Below, in pieces: positions 1-8,611 of a DNA stretch of 64,000 bases. The DNA is taken from contig NZ_CP045096.1 in assembly GCF_009184865.1 (NCBI RefSeq), positions 2,046,001-2,110,000 on the forward strand, given 5' to 3'. A model generated the notes under the pieces. That model saw nothing but the letters and a program-made list of their open reading frames with translations, did no database searches and had not been told where the DNA came from. Origin of the DNA: Streptomyces phaeolivaceus. GTDB lineage: Bacteria; Actinomycetota; Actinomycetes; Streptomycetales; Streptomycetaceae. Both the position numbers and the translations under genes were made by a program. The number at the start of each line of letters is the position of its first letter. Within the stretch, counting starts at the first letter, position 1.

Positions 1-33
1 GGCTTCTCCTGACCGGAGCCACCACCGAGCGCG

Positions 34-86
34 GATGACATGAGTGTGGCCCCCGGCGGATCGCCGGGGGCCACACTCATGTCATC
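34..86. terminator. Strong terminator hairpin at the end of the suf operon
   Basis: A perfect 25-bp stem (34-58 paired with 62-86) closes on a 3-nt loop, five bases beyond the sufT stop codon. It lacks a long T tract, as is usual for Streptomyces terminators. Being symmetrical it could act on both strands and insulate the operon from whatever lies left of the window. Confidence 0.85.
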
Positions 87-91
87 GGTGC

Positions 92-424
92 TCAGACGTT
101 GAAGCCGAGCGCCCGAAGCTGCTCGCGGCCGTCGTCGGTGATCTTGTCGGGGCCCCACGGGGGCATCCAGACCCAGTTGATACGGAGTTCGTTGACGATG
201 CCGTCCGTGGCGGACTTCGCCTGGTCCTCGATGACGTCCGTCAGCGGGCAGGCCGCGGAGGTCAGGGTCATGTCGATCGTCGCGATGTTCGCGTCGTCGA
301 TGTGAATGCCGTAGATCAGGCCCAGGTTGACGACATCGATGCCCAACTCGGGGTCCACGACGTCGTACAGGGCCTCGCGGACCTCCTCCTCGGAGGCCGG
401 CTTCATCTCCAGGGTCTCGCTCAT
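92..424 (-). CDS. sufT: SufT-like metal-sulfur cluster biosynthetic protein (MIP18/DUF59)
   Basis: A 110-residue protein of the MIP18/PaaD-like family, which helps mature Fe-S proteins; the family is usually 100-150 residues. The family core DPELGIDVVNLGLIYGI and the TSAACPLTDVI loop with its conserved Cys are both present. The ATG at 424 overlaps the sufU stop in an ATGA, so the two are translationally coupled; the frame stays open upstream but that part is only the shadow of sufU. It is the last gene of the leftward suf operon and is followed at once by a strong terminator. The fold is certain; the assembly role is inferred from the family and the operon. Confidence 0.93.
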   Translation of the reverse strand: MSETLEMKPASEEEVREALYDVVDPELGIDVVNLGLIYGIHIDDANIATIDMTLTSAACPLTDVIEDQAKSATDGIVNELRINWVWMPPWGPDKITDDGREQLRALGFNV

Positions 425-891
425 GCCGTCTTCCTTTCGACGTCGGCGTCGGCGCCCAGCGCCTGGGCCGTCGCGTCCTTCCACGCCATCCAGCTGAGGA
501 GGGCGCACTTGACCCGGGCGGGGTACTTGGAGACACCGGCGAACGCGACCGCGTCCTCCAGCACCTCCTCCATCGCGTCGTCCGGCTCGATCTTCCCCTT
601 GGACTGCATCAGCTCCAGGAAGGTCTCCTGGATCTTCCGCGCGTCCGCGAGGTCCTTGCCGACGAGGAGGTCGTTCAGTACGGAGGCCGAGGCCTGGCTG
701 ATCGAGCAGCCCTGGCCCTCGTACGAGACGTCCTCGATGGTGGTGCCGTCGTACCTCACTCGCAGGGTGATCTCGTCGCCGCACGTCGGGTTCACGTGGT
801 GCACCTCGGCGTCGCCATCCCGCAAGCCCCGCCCGTGCGGGTGCTTGTAGTGGTCCAGGATGACTTCCTGGTACATCGAGTCCAGCTTCAC
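421..891 (-). CDS. sufU: SufU Fe-S cluster assembly sulfurtransferase
   Basis: A 156-residue zinc-dependent SufU that accepts persulfide sulfur from the cysteine desulfurase SufS and passes it to the SufBCD scaffold. The zinc ligands known from Bacillus SufU can be recognised as Cys37, Asp39, Cys62 and Cys129. The roughly 20-residue insertion that separates SufU from IscU is present. It starts with GTG, lies 18 nt downstream of sufS and overlaps sufT by 4 nt, so it is co-transcribed. Confidence 0.96.
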   Translation of the reverse strand: MKLDSMYQEVILDHYKHPHGRGLRDGDAEVHHVNPTCGDEITLRVRYDGTTIEDVSYEGQGCSISQASASVLNDLLVGKDLADARKIQETFLELMQSKGKIEPDDAMEEVLEDAVAFAGVSKYPARVKCALLSWMAWKDATAQALGADADVERKTA

Positions 892-909
892 GGTCTCAGC
901 TCACGCCCT

Positions 910-2166
910 TCAGCCGAAGAAGTTCCGTACGTGCTCCAGGCCGTCGACCAGTGCGTCGATCTCGGCCGGCGTGGAGTACAGATAGAACGACGCCCTGGTG
1001 GTCGCGGGAATTCCGTAGCGCAGGCAGACGGGACGGGCGCAGTGGTGGCCGACCCGGACCGCGATGCCCTGCTCGTCGAGGACCTGGCCCACGTCGTGCG
1101 GGTGGATGTCGCCGAGAGTGAAGGAGATCGCCGCGCCCCGGTCCTCGGCCGTGGCCGGGCCGATGATCCTCAGGTCGGGGACCTCCGTGAGCCGCTTCAC
1201 CGCGTACTCGGTGATCGCGTGCTCATGGGCGAGGATCTTGTCCATGCCGATGGCGTTCAGATAGTCGATCGCCGCGCCCAGACCGACCGCCTGCGCGATC
1301 GGCGGGGTGCCCGCCTCGAACTTGTGCGGGGCGGGCGCGTAGGTCGACGAGTGCATCGACACGGTCTCGATCATCTCGCCGCCGCCGAGGAACGGCGGCA
1401 GGTCCTCCAGCAGCTCCTGGCGGCCCCAGAGGACGCCGATGCCCGTCGGACCGCACATCTTGTGGCCGGTGAAGGCCACGAAGTCGGCCTGGAGGGCCTG
1501 TACGTCCAGCGGCATGTGCGGCGCGGCCTGCGAGGCGTCGATGCAGACCAGGGCGCCCACCTCCTGCGCCCGGCGCACTATCGCCTCGACCGGGTTGACC
1601 GTGCCGAGGATGTTGGACACCAGCACGAAGGAGACGATCTTCGTCTTCTCCGTGATGATCTCGTCGATGTTGGAGAGGTCGAGCCGGCCGTCGTCGGTCA
1701 GCCCGAACCACTTCAGCTTCGCGCCCGTGCGCTGCGAGAGCAGCTGCCACGGCACGATGTTGGAGTGGTGCTCCATCTCCGTGATGACGATCTCGGTCTC
1801 GGAGTCCACCCGGTAGGGCTCGTCCGCCCAGCCGAGCATGTTCGCCACGAGGTTCAGCGACTCGGAGGCGTTCTTGGTGAAGATCACCTCGTCGCGGCTG
1901 GGCGCGTTGATGAACGACGCGACCTTGTCGCGCGCACCCTCGTACAGCGCCGTGGCCTCCTCGGCGAGCACATGCACACCGCGGTGGACGTTGGCGTTGT
2001 AGCGCTCGTAGTACTCGCTCAGGGCGTCCAGCACCTGGCGCGGCTTCTGCGAGGTCGCCGCGTTGTCCAGGTACACGAGCTTCTTACCGTCGTGGACCTG
2101 GCGGTCCAGGATGGGGAAGTCCTTGCGGATCGCCTCGGTGTCGAGGAGGCCCGGCAGCTGTGTCAC
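910..2166 (-). CDS. sufS: SufS cysteine desulfurase
   Basis: A 418-residue group II (SufS/CsdB-type) cysteine desulfurase, PLP-dependent, which converts L-cysteine to alanine and a protein-bound persulfide. The PLP lysine lies in FTGHKMCGP (Lys236), and the persulfide Cys lies in GHHCARPVC (about Cys376) with the short active-site loop of group II enzymes. Length is normal for the family. The ATG overlaps the sufC stop by 4 nt. Its partner SufU is the next gene, which fits the SufSU pair of Gram-positive bacteria. Confidence 0.97.
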   Translation of the reverse strand: MTQLPGLLDTEAIRKDFPILDRQVHDGKKLVYLDNAATSQKPRQVLDALSEYYERYNANVHRGVHVLAEEATALYEGARDKVASFINAPSRDEVIFTKNASESLNLVANMLGWADEPYRVDSETEIVITEMEHHSNIVPWQLLSQRTGAKLKWFGLTDDGRLDLSNIDEIITEKTKIVSFVLVSNILGTVNPVEAIVRRAQEVGALVCIDASQAAPHMPLDVQALQADFVAFTGHKMCGPTGIGVLWGRQELLEDLPPFLGGGEMIETVSMHSSTYAPAPHKFEAGTPPIAQAVGLGAAIDYLNAIGMDKILAHEHAITEYAVKRLTEVPDLRIIGPATAEDRGAAISFTLGDIHPHDVGQVLDEQGIAVRVGHHCARPVCLRYGIPATTRASFYLYSTPAEIDALVDGLEHVRNFFG

Positions 2167-2927
2167 GCGGATGCGCCACCCTTCACGTACTTGTCGTAGC
2201 CCTCGGCCTCGAGCTGGTCGGCGAGCTCCGGGCCGCCGGACTCGGCGATACGGCCGTTCGCGAACACATGCACGTGGTCGGGCTTGATGTAGCGCAGGAT
2301 GCGCGTGTAGTGCGTGATCAGCAGGGTGCCGACCTCGCCCGACTCGCGGACGCGGTTCACGCCCTCCGACACGATGCGCAGCGCGTCGACGTCCAGACCG
2401 GAGTCCGTCTCGTCGAGGATCGCGATCTTCGGCTTGAGCAGCTCCAGCTGAAGGATCTCGTGGCGCTTCTTCTCACCGCCGGAGAAGCCCTCGTTGACGT
2501 TCCGCTCGGCGAAGGCGGGGTCCATGTTGAGGCGCTGCATGGCCTCCTTGACCTCCTTGACCCACAGCCGGAGCTTGGGGGCCTCGCCGCGGATGGCGGT
2601 GGCGGAGGTGCGCAGGAAGTTGGAGACGGAGACACCCGGGATCTCGACCGGGTACTGCATCGCCAGGAACAGGCCCGCGCGGGCGCGCTCGTCGACGGAC
2701 ATCTCCAGGACGTCCTCGCCGTCGAGGGTGACGGTGCCGCCGGTGATCGTGTACTTCGGGTGGCCCGCGAGCGAGTAGGCGAGGGTCGACTTGCCGGAGC
2801 CGTTGGGGCCCATGATGGCGTGCGTCTCGCCCTGCTTCACGGTGAGGTCGACGCCCTTGAGGATCTCCTTCGTGGCGTTGTCGGCCTCGACGGTGACGTG
2901 CAGGTCGTGGATTTCAAGCGTTGCCAT
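2163..2927 (-). CDS. sufC: SufC ATPase of the SufBCD scaffold
   Basis: A 254-residue ABC-type ATPase that binds SufB and SufD and powers Fe-S cluster assembly in the cytoplasm; it is not a transporter. It shows Walker A GPNGSGKST (about 40-48), the SufC variant signature FSGGEKKRHEI and Walker B AILDETDSGLD. It lies between the Rieske gene (7-nt gap) and sufS (4-nt overlap), the usual actinobacterial order. Confidence 0.97.
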   Translation of the reverse strand: MATLEIHDLHVTVEADNATKEILKGVDLTVKQGETHAIMGPNGSGKSTLAYSLAGHPKYTITGGTVTLDGEDVLEMSVDERARAGLFLAMQYPVEIPGVSVSNFLRTSATAIRGEAPKLRLWVKEVKEAMQRLNMDPAFAERNVNEGFSGGEKKRHEILQLELLKPKIAILDETDSGLDVDALRIVSEGVNRVRESGEVGTLLITHYTRILRYIKPDHVHVFANGRIAESGGPELADQLEAEGYDKYVKGGASA

Positions 2928-2934
2928 GGGTTCC

Positions 2935-3252
2935 TCAGGACTCCTGGGTGAGGGAGACGAGTACGTCGTCCCCTTCGATCTTTACGGGGTATACGGGGAC
3001 GGGGCGCGTCGCGGGAAGGCCGGACGGCTTGCCGGTTCTGAGGTCGAACGCGGAGCCGTGCAGCCAGCACTCGATCTGGCAGTCCTCCACCTCGCCCTCG
3101 GAGAGCGAGACGTTCGCGTGCGAGCAGATGTCGTGGATGGCGAACACCTCGCCCTCGGTCTGCACGACCGAGACCGGCGTGCCGTCGAGTTCCACCCGCT
3201 TGGGGGTGTCCTCCTCCAGCTCGCTCAGCCCACAGGCGCGTACGAAGGTCAT
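2935..3252 (-). CDS. Rieske [2Fe-2S] ferredoxin in the suf operon
   Basis: A 105-residue Rieske-type ferredoxin, like the small ferredoxin subunits of non-heme iron oxygenases. The ligand pairs are Cys43/His45 and Cys62/His65. It lies between sufD and sufC and overlaps the sufD stop by 4 nt. A Rieske protein at this position is common in actinobacterial suf operons; it probably supplies electrons for cluster assembly or serves as a small client, but this is inference. No oxygenase gene is nearby, so a dioxygenase role is unlikely despite the usual database name. Confidence 0.93.
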   Translation of the reverse strand: MTFVRACGLSELEEDTPKRVELDGTPVSVVQTEGEVFAIHDICSHANVSLSEGEVEDCQIECWLHGSAFDLRTGKPSGLPATRPVPVYPVKIEGDDVLVSLTQES

Positions 3253-4442
3253 CGACCCGATCCAGTCACAGTCTCCAGCTCCTCGTCGATCTTCACGAGA
3301 AGGCGTTCCTGGATGTCGTCCACACCGATCTGCTGGACCAGTTCGGCGAAGAAGCCGCGGACGACGAGACGGCGGGCCTCGTCGGCCGGGATGCCGCGGG
3401 CCATCAGGTAGAAGAGCTGCTCGTCGTCGAAGCGGCCGGTCGCGGAGGCGTGGCCGGCGCCGACGATCTCACCGGTCTCGATCTCCAGGTTCGGCACCGA
3501 GTCGACCCGGGCGCCGTCCGTGAGGACCAGGTTCCGGTTCATCTCGTAGGTGTCGGTGCCCTCGGCCTTGGCCTCGATCAGCACATCGCCGATCCACACG
3601 GCGTGGGCGCCCTCGCCCTGGAGCGCGCCCTTGTAGACGACGTTCGACTTGCAGTGCGGGACGTTGTGGTCGACCAGGAGTCGGTGCTCCTGGTGCTGGC
3701 CGGCGTCCGTGAAGTACAGCCCGAACAGCTCGGCCTCGCCGCCGGTGCCGGCGTAGGTCACGCGCGGGTGGAGGCGTACGACGTCGCCGCCGAAGGTGAC
3801 GACGACCGACTTGAAGCTCGCGTCCCGGCCGATGAGGGCGTTGTGCTGGGCCACGTGCACGGCCTTGTCGTCCCAGTCCTGGACGGAGACGACGGTCAGC
3901 TTGGCGCCGTCACCGAGGAGGTAGTCGACGTTCGCGGCGAGGACGGCGTCACCGGTGTGGTCGATGACGACGACGGCCTCGGCGAAGGGGCCCAGCTCGA
4001 TCACCTGGTGGGCGAAGGCGGTGGCGCCCTCGCCGTGCACGGCGATCCGGATGGGCTCGGTGAGGACCGTCTCCTTGGGGACGGTGATCACTCCGGCCTT
4101 CTCGAACGCCGAGTACGCCTGGGCCGCGACGCGGTCCACGGGGGCGCCGGCCCGGCGAAGGCGGGCGTCGTCGCGGCCGACGGCCTCGACGGTGACGCCC
4201 TCGGGGGCCCGCACATCGACCTTCAGGCCGTCACCGGTCGCGACGGCGGTGCCGTCGTGCAGTCCGCGCAGCCGCTCCAGCGGGGTGAACCGCCACTCCT
4301 CCTCGCGGCCGTGCGGGACCGGGAAGTCCGCCACGTCGAAGGACGGGGGCGCGCTCATGCGCGTGGCGACGGTCGACTCGGCGGCCACCGCGATCTGGCC
4401 GGCGGTCGTGCTGCCCACCGGGATGTTCTGAGCCTCAGCCAT
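3249..4442 (-). CDS. sufD: SufD scaffold subunit
   Basis: A 397-residue SufD that forms the SufB-SufC2-SufD scaffold. The C-terminal beta-helix region typical of SufB/SufD is present, including GEIVGAGHASATGRFDDEQLFYLMARG. SufB in the same operon carries the matching segment, showing common descent. It starts with ATG at 4442. The gap to sufB upstream is 84 nt, the widest in this operon, and holds a hairpin. Confidence 0.96.
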   Translation of the reverse strand: MAEAQNIPVGSTTAGQIAVAAESTVATRMSAPPSFDVADFPVPHGREEEWRFTPLERLRGLHDGTAVATGDGLKVDVRAPEGVTVEAVGRDDARLRRAGAPVDRVAAQAYSAFEKAGVITVPKETVLTEPIRIAVHGEGATAFAHQVIELGPFAEAVVVIDHTGDAVLAANVDYLLGDGAKLTVVSVQDWDDKAVHVAQHNALIGRDASFKSVVVTFGGDVVRLHPRVTYAGTGGEAELFGLYFTDAGQHQEHRLLVDHNVPHCKSNVVYKGALQGEGAHAVWIGDVLIEAKAEGTDTYEMNRNLVLTDGARVDSVPNLEIETGEIVGAGHASATGRFDDEQLFYLMARGIPADEARRLVVRGFFAELVQQIGVDDIQERLLVKIDEELETVTGSGR

Positions 4443-4483
4443 GGCTGTCGGTCTGCTCTCTTTCCTGCGTCGTTGAGATCCTC

Positions 4484-4504
4484 GGCCCGCCCATGAGGCG
4501 GGCC
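4484..4504 (-). other. Hairpin between sufB and sufD
   Basis: GGCCCGCC and GGCGGGCC (4484-4491 and 4497-4504) form an 8-bp stem with a 5-nt loop in the only sizeable gap inside the suf operon. It may be a partial terminator or an mRNA-processing or stability element. No T tract follows, so complete termination is not expected. Confidence 0.5.
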
Positions 4505-4526
4505 GTTGCCGGGAGGCGGGCCGGCT

Positions 4527-5951
4527 TTAGCCGACCGCGCCTTCCATCTGCAGCTCGATCAGCCGGTTGAGCTCCAGCGCGTACTCCATGGGCAGCTCCT
4601 TCGCGATCGGCTCGACGAAGCCGCGCACGATCATCGCCATCGCCTCGAACTCGGTCATGCCGCGGCTCATCAGGTAGAAGAGCTGGTCGTCACTGACCTT
4701 GGAGACGGTGGCCTCGTGGCCCATGGACACATCGTCCTCACGGACGTCGACGTACGGGTACGTGTCCGAGCGGGAGATGGTGTCGACGAGCAGCGCGTCG
4801 CACAGGACGTTCGACTTGGAGCCGGGCGCGCCCTCGCCGATCTCGACGAGACCGCGGTAGGACGTACGGCCGCCACCACGCGCCACGGACTTCGACACGA
4901 TGTTGGAGGAGGTGTTCGGCGCCATGTGGACCATCTTGGAGCCGGCGTCCTGGTGCTGGCCCTCGCCCGCGAAGGCGATGGAGAGGGTCTCGCCCTTGGC
5001 GTGCTCGCCCATCAGGTAGACGGCCGGGTACTTCATGGTGACCTTGGAGCCGATGTTGCCGTCGATCCACTCCATGGTCGCGCCCTCGTACGCCACGGCG
5101 CGCTTGGTGACCAGGTTGTAGACGTTGTTCGACCAGTTCTGGATGGTCGTGTAGCGGCAGCGGGCGCCCTTCTTCACGATGATCTCGACGACCGCGGAGT
5201 GCAGGGAGTCCGACTTGTAGATCGGGGCCGTGCAGCCCTCGACGTAGTGGACGTAGGCGTCCTCGTCGACGATGATCAGCGTCCGCTCGAACTGGCCCAT
5301 GTTCTCCGTGTTGATCCGGAAGTAGGCCTGGAGCGGGATCTCGACGTGCACGCCCTTCGGCACGTAGATGAAGGAGCCGCCGGACCACACCGCGGTGTTC
5401 AGCGACGCGAACTTGTTGTCGCCGACCGGGATGACCGTGCCGAAGTACTCCTTGAAGAGCTCCGGGTGCTCCTTGAGGGCGGTGTCGGTGTCGAGGAAGA
5501 TGACGCCCTGCTCCTCCAGGTCCTCACGGATCTGGTGGTAGACGACCTCGGACTCGTACTGGGCCGCGACACCGGCGACGAGGCGCTGCTTCTCCGCCTC
5601 GGGGATGCCGAGCTTGTCGTAGGTGTTCTTGATGTCCTCCGGCAGTTCCTCCCAGGAAGCGGCCTGCTTCTCGGTGGAACGCACGAAGTACTTGATGTTG
5701 TCGAAGTCGATGCCCGACAGGTCCGAGCCCCAGTTCGGCATGGGCTTCTTCTCGAACAGGCGCAGGCCCTTGAGACGGAGCTTGGTCATCCACTCCGGCT
5801 CGCTCTTCTTCGCGGAGATGTCGCGGACGACGTCCTCGTTGATACCGCGCTTGGCAGAGGCACCGGCCACGTCGGAGTCGGCCCAGCCGTACTCGTAGTT
5901 GCCCAGGCCCTCGAGCTCGGGGTGGGCGGTCTCCTCAATGGGGAGCGTCAT
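4527..5951 (-). CDS. sufB: SufB scaffold subunit
   Basis: A 474-residue SufB, the main scaffold protein on which the nascent Fe-S cluster is built. The family motifs [22 protein letters not shown] and the C-terminal [25 protein letters not shown] are visible, and the length is typical. The ATG at 5951 overlaps the sufR stop by 4 nt, so the scaffold is made from the autoregulated sufR transcript. Confidence 0.97.
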   Translation of the reverse strand: MTLPIEETAHPELEGLGNYEYGWADSDVAGASAKRGINEDVVRDISAKKSEPEWMTKLRLKGLRLFEKKPMPNWGSDLSGIDFDNIKYFVRSTEKQAASWEELPEDIKNTYDKLGIPEAEKQRLVAGVAAQYESEVVYHQIREDLEEQGVIFLDTDTALKEHPELFKEYFGTVIPVGDNKFASLNTAVWSGGSFIYVPKGVHVEIPLQAYFRINTENMGQFERTLIIVDEDAYVHYVEGCTAPIYKSDSLHSAVVEIIVKKGARCRYTTIQNWSNNVYNLVTKRAVAYEGATMEWIDGNIGSKVTMKYPAVYLMGEHAKGETLSIAFAGEGQHQDAGSKMVHMAPNTSSNIVSKSVARGGGRTSYRGLVEIGEGAPGSKSNVLCDALLVDTISRSDTYPYVDVREDDVSMGHEATVSKVSDDQLFYLMSRGMTEFEAMAMIVRGFVEPIAKELPMEYALELNRLIELQMEGAVG

Positions 5952-6682
5952 GCGGGGTTCCTCCCGGCGGTGCTTGCTGATGCGGTGTCGTGGGCTTGCT
6001 TGGAAATTCTGGGGATGAACGTCGTGCAGACGCCGTCGCCGTGGGCGATGGTGGCCAGCCGCTGGACGTGCGTACCGAGCAGTTCGGCGAAGAGCTCGGT
6101 CTCGGCCTCGCAGAGCTGTGGGAACCGCTCGGCCACATGGGCCACCGGGCAGTGGTGCTGGCAGAGCTGCTCACCCTGGTGGGGGTGGGGGGCACTGCGT
6201 GCCGTAGCAGCGTACCCGTCGGCGCTCAAGGCCTTGGCCAGGGCTTCGGTCTTCTCTTCGGGCGCGGCGGCCTCGACGGCCTCGCGGTAGGCACGGGCCT
6301 CGGCGGCGATCCGGGCGCGGGCGAAGGCGGTGACGGCCTGCTCCCCGCCCTCCCGGTCCGCGATCCAGCTGAGGGCGTCCACGGCCAGCTTGTCGTACGA
6401 CTGGTCGAAGGCGTCCCGTCCGCAGTCCGTCAGGGCGAACACCTTGGCCGGGCGCCCGCGGGTCCGCGCGCCGTAGACGCGCTGCTCACGGGGTTGCACG
6501 ACGTCGTCGCCGACGAGCGCGTCGAGGTGCCGGCGCACGGCCGCCTGGGTGAGTCCGAGGCGGCCGGCGAGGTCGGCCACGGTCGACGGACCGTGGGACA
6601 GGATGGACCGCGCGACCCGGTTGCGTGTCGACCGCTCCCCGGTCGCGAGTTCCTCCTGCGGAGCCTCGCCAACGTTTTTCAC
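5948..6682 (-). CDS. sufR: SufR, Fe-S-sensing repressor of the suf operon
   Basis: A winged-helix regulator of the DeoR/ArsR-like SufR family. The HTH is at about residues 28-59 and there is a cysteine cluster C-x3-C-x12-C (Cys174, Cys178, Cys191), which in Streptomyces SufR is known to bind a [4Fe-4S] cluster. The frame is open up to 6754. I prefer the GTG at 6682 (244 residues) because the SufR operator ends exactly there, so an upstream start would translate the operator, and because a promoter-like TTGCCC-N18-AACAAT would start transcription on this GTG as a leaderless mRNA. It is the first gene of the operon it should repress. Confidence 0.93.
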   Translation of the reverse strand: MKNVGEAPQEELATGERSTRNRVARSILSHGPSTVADLAGRLGLTQAAVRRHLDALVGDDVVQPREQRVYGARTRGRPAKVFALTDCGRDAFDQSYDKLAVDALSWIADREGGEQAVTAFARARIAAEARAYREAVEAAAPEEKTEALAKALSADGYAATARSAPHPHQGEQLCQHHCPVAHVAERFPQLCEAETELFAELLGTHVQRLATIAHGDGVCTTFIPRISKQAHDTASASTAGRNPA

Positions 6683-6695
6683 AACGCCATTGTTG
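6682..6695 (-). promoter_or_regulatory. SufR operator (CAAC-N6-GTTG) over the sufR promoter
   Basis: CAACAATGGCGTTG on the minus strand matches the inverted repeat CAAC-N6-GTTG reported for Streptomyces SufR, as I recall it. It covers the proposed -10 (AACAAT) and touches the GTG start, the position expected for an autorepressor. Confidence 0.8.
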
Positions 6696-6753
6696 CGTAA
6701 TTCCTCAGACAGGGGCAAGCCGCGTCCGGACGGGTGAGCGGTGCCGTGCATCA

Positions 6754-6773
6754 CTTAGGTAAACCTAAGCTGA
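6754..6773. promoter_or_regulatory. Candidate iron box (DtxR/DmdR-type)
   Basis: CTTAGGT and ACCTAAG form a perfect 7-bp inverted repeat with a 2-nt gap (6754-6769). Read on the minus strand, 6755-6773 matches the Streptomyces iron-box palindrome TTAGGTTAGGCTAACCTAA at 15 of 19 positions by eye. It lies 72 bp upstream of the preferred sufR start and 71 bp upstream of the divergent acetyltransferase gene, so it could put either under iron control. The short arm spacing is not canonical. Confidence 0.5.
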
Positions 6774-6843
6774 CCTGCGGAAACGATCACTGATCGATCA
6801 AACCGGTGGCGCCCCGAAGATCACTCCGGAAGACTCCCACACC

Positions 6844-7677
6844 ATGCCGACAACCCCTCCCACCGGCCCACTTGTCACTCTCGCCGACCTCACGGCGGAC
6901 CTGCGCGCCGCCGGTGTCGAGCCCGGCGAGACCCTGCTCGCGCACTCCTCGCTCAGCGCGCTCGGCTGGGTCTGCGGAGGCGCCGTCACAGTCGTGAGAG
7001 CACTGCTCGACGCGCTCGGTCCGGACGGCACCCTCGTCGTCCCCAGCCAGTCCGGCGACCTCTCCGACCCCGCGCTCTGGGCGCATCCGCCGGTGCCCGA
7101 GGAGTGGTGGGAGCCCGTCCGCGCCGCCATGCCCGCCTACGACCCCGCGATCACCCCCACCCGCGGGGTCGGTGTGATCCCGGAGACCGTGCGGACCTGG
7201 CCCGGCGCGCTGCGCAGCGCGCACCCGCAGACGTCCTTCGCGGCGATCGGCCCGGCCGCGGCGGCGCTCCTCGCGGACCACGCCCCCGACTGCCGTCTCG
7301 GCGAGCGCAGCCCCCTGGCCCGGCTGGAGCAGGCGGGCGCCCGGGTGCTGCTGCTGGGCGCGGGCTACGACACCTGCACCAGCTTCCATCTGGCCGAGTA
7401 CCGGATACCCGCGCCCCTGGTCGAGGTCGGCCGGCCGGGCCCGGACGGCTGGGAGGTGGTGACCGAGGTGTCGATCGACTCGGACCGGTTCGACGAACTG
7501 GGGCACGACTTCGAGCGGGACCGGGGCATCGTCCCGGCCAGGGTGGGCGCGGCGGACGTACGTCTGTTCCCGGTGGCCGACGCGGTGGCGTACGCCGAGC
7601 GCTGGCTCCCGTTGCACCGTCCCCGTGAGGAGGAGATCTCCGGACCCGCCCGTCTCGGCACCCGGCCGCGTACCTAG
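6844..7677 (+). CDS. AAC(3)-family aminoglycoside N-acetyltransferase
   Basis: A 277-residue protein of the antibiotic N-acetyltransferase AAC(3) family, which moves acetyl from acetyl-CoA to the 3-amino group of 2-deoxystreptamine aminoglycosides. Family features are the N-terminal [14 protein letters not shown] segment, [13 protein letters not shown], and the [13 protein letters not shown] block, whose His is a likely catalytic residue. Length is normal. Many chromosomal members in Streptomyces have unknown substrates, so resistance is not implied. It is divergent from sufR and followed 10 nt later by an ABC exporter pair, but no biosynthetic genes are near. Confidence 0.85.
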   Translation: MPTTPPTGPLVTLADLTADLRAAGVEPGETLLAHSSLSALGWVCGGAVTVVRALLDALGPDGTLVVPSQSGDLSDPALWAHPPVPEEWWEPVRAAMPAYDPAITPTRGVGVIPETVRTWPGALRSAHPQTSFAAIGPAAAALLADHAPDCRLGERSPLARLEQAGARVLLLGAGYDTCTSFHLAEYRIPAPLVEVGRPGPDGWEVVTEVSIDSDRFDELGHDFERDRGIVPARVGAADVRLFPVADAVAYAERWLPLHRPREEEISGPARLGTRPRT

Positions 7678-7687
7678 ACTCGGGCGC

Positions 7688-8611
7688 ATGCGAAGCGACC
7701 CCGTGGTCCAGGTCCGGTCCCTGGTGAAGCGATACGGCGGCAAGACCGCGGTGGACGGCCTGGACCTGGTGGCCGGGGCGGGTGTCACCGCCGTACTCGG
7801 CCCGAACGGCGCGGGCAAGACGACCACGATCGAGACCTGCGAGGGCTATCGGAAGCCGGACTCCGGTTCGGTGTCCGTGCTCGGATTCGACCCGGTCCGC
7901 GAGGCGGCGGCCCTGCGCCCCCGGGTCGGCGTGATGCTCCAGTCCGGCGGCGTCTACTCCGGCGCCCGCGCCGACGAGATGCTGCGGCACGTGGCCGGGC
8001 TGCACGCCCATCCCCTCGACGTGGACGCGCTGACAGAACGCCTGGGCCTCGGGAGTTGCGGCCGTACGACCTACCGGCGGCTCTCCGGCGGCCAGCAGCA
8101 GCGGCTCGCCCTCGCGATGGCCGTGGTCGGCCGCCCCGAGCTGGTCTTCCTCGACGAGCCGACCGCCGGCCTCGACCCGCAGGCCCGCCGGGCCACCTGG
8201 GAGCTGGTCCGCGACCTGCGCGGGGACGGTGTCTCGGTCATCCTCACCACCCATCACATGGACGAGGCCGAGCAGCTCGCGGACGATGTCGCGATCATCG
8301 ACGCCGGCAAGGTCATCGCCCAGGGCACGCCCGAGGAGCTGTGCCGGGGCGGCGCCGAGAACACCCTGCGCTTCACCGGCCGCCCGGCCCTCGACGTCGC
8401 CTCCCTGCTGAAGGCGCTCCCGGCGGACTCCACCGCCGCCGAACTGACGCCCGGCGCGTACCGGGTGACCGGCAAGATCGACCCGCAGCTCCTCGCGACC
8501 GTCACCTCCTGGTGCGCCCAGCACGGGGTGATGCCGGACCGGATCTCGGTGGAACGGCACACCCTCGAAGACGTGTTCCTCGAACTGACGGGCAAGGAGC
8601 TGCGTTCATGA
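7688..8611 (+). CDS. ABC-2 type exporter, ATP-binding subunit
   Basis: A 307-residue ATPase of the drug/CcmA-like ABC-2 exporter class. It shows Walker A GPNGAGKTT, signature RLSGGQQQR, Walker B LVFLDEPTAGLD and the H-loop TTHH. The ATG at 7688 is preferred over an upstream in-frame codon at 7625 that lies inside the acetyltransferase gene; TAGACT ends 7 nt before the ATG, so an extra leaderless transcript is possible. It overlaps the permease gene in an ATGA. The substrate cannot be told from sequence. Confidence 0.92.
   Translation: MRSDPVVQVRSLVKRYGGKTAVDGLDLVAGAGVTAVLGPNGAGKTTTIETCEGYRKPDSGSVSVLGFDPVREAAALRPRVGVMLQSGGVYSGARADEMLRHVAGLHAHPLDVDALTERLGLGSCGRTTYRRLSGGQQQRLALAMAVVGRPELVFLDEPTAGLDPQARRATWELVRDLRGDGVSVILTTHHMDEAEQLADDVAIIDAGKVIAQGTPEELCRGGAENTLRFTGRPALDVASLLKALPADSTAAELTPGAYRVTGKIDPQLLATVTSWCAQHGVMPDRISVERHTLEDVFLELTGKELRS

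Noticed and set aside
796..2199. Long plus-strand open frame of 467 codons opposite sufS
   Set aside because: It is the antisense shadow of sufS; its composition is Arg/Val/Gly-rich with no family motif, as expected from high-GC antisense frames.
2935..3252. Aromatic-ring dioxygenase ferredoxin role for the Rieske protein
   Set aside because: No oxygenase alpha subunit or reductase gene is linked; its location inside suf favours an Fe-S assembly role.
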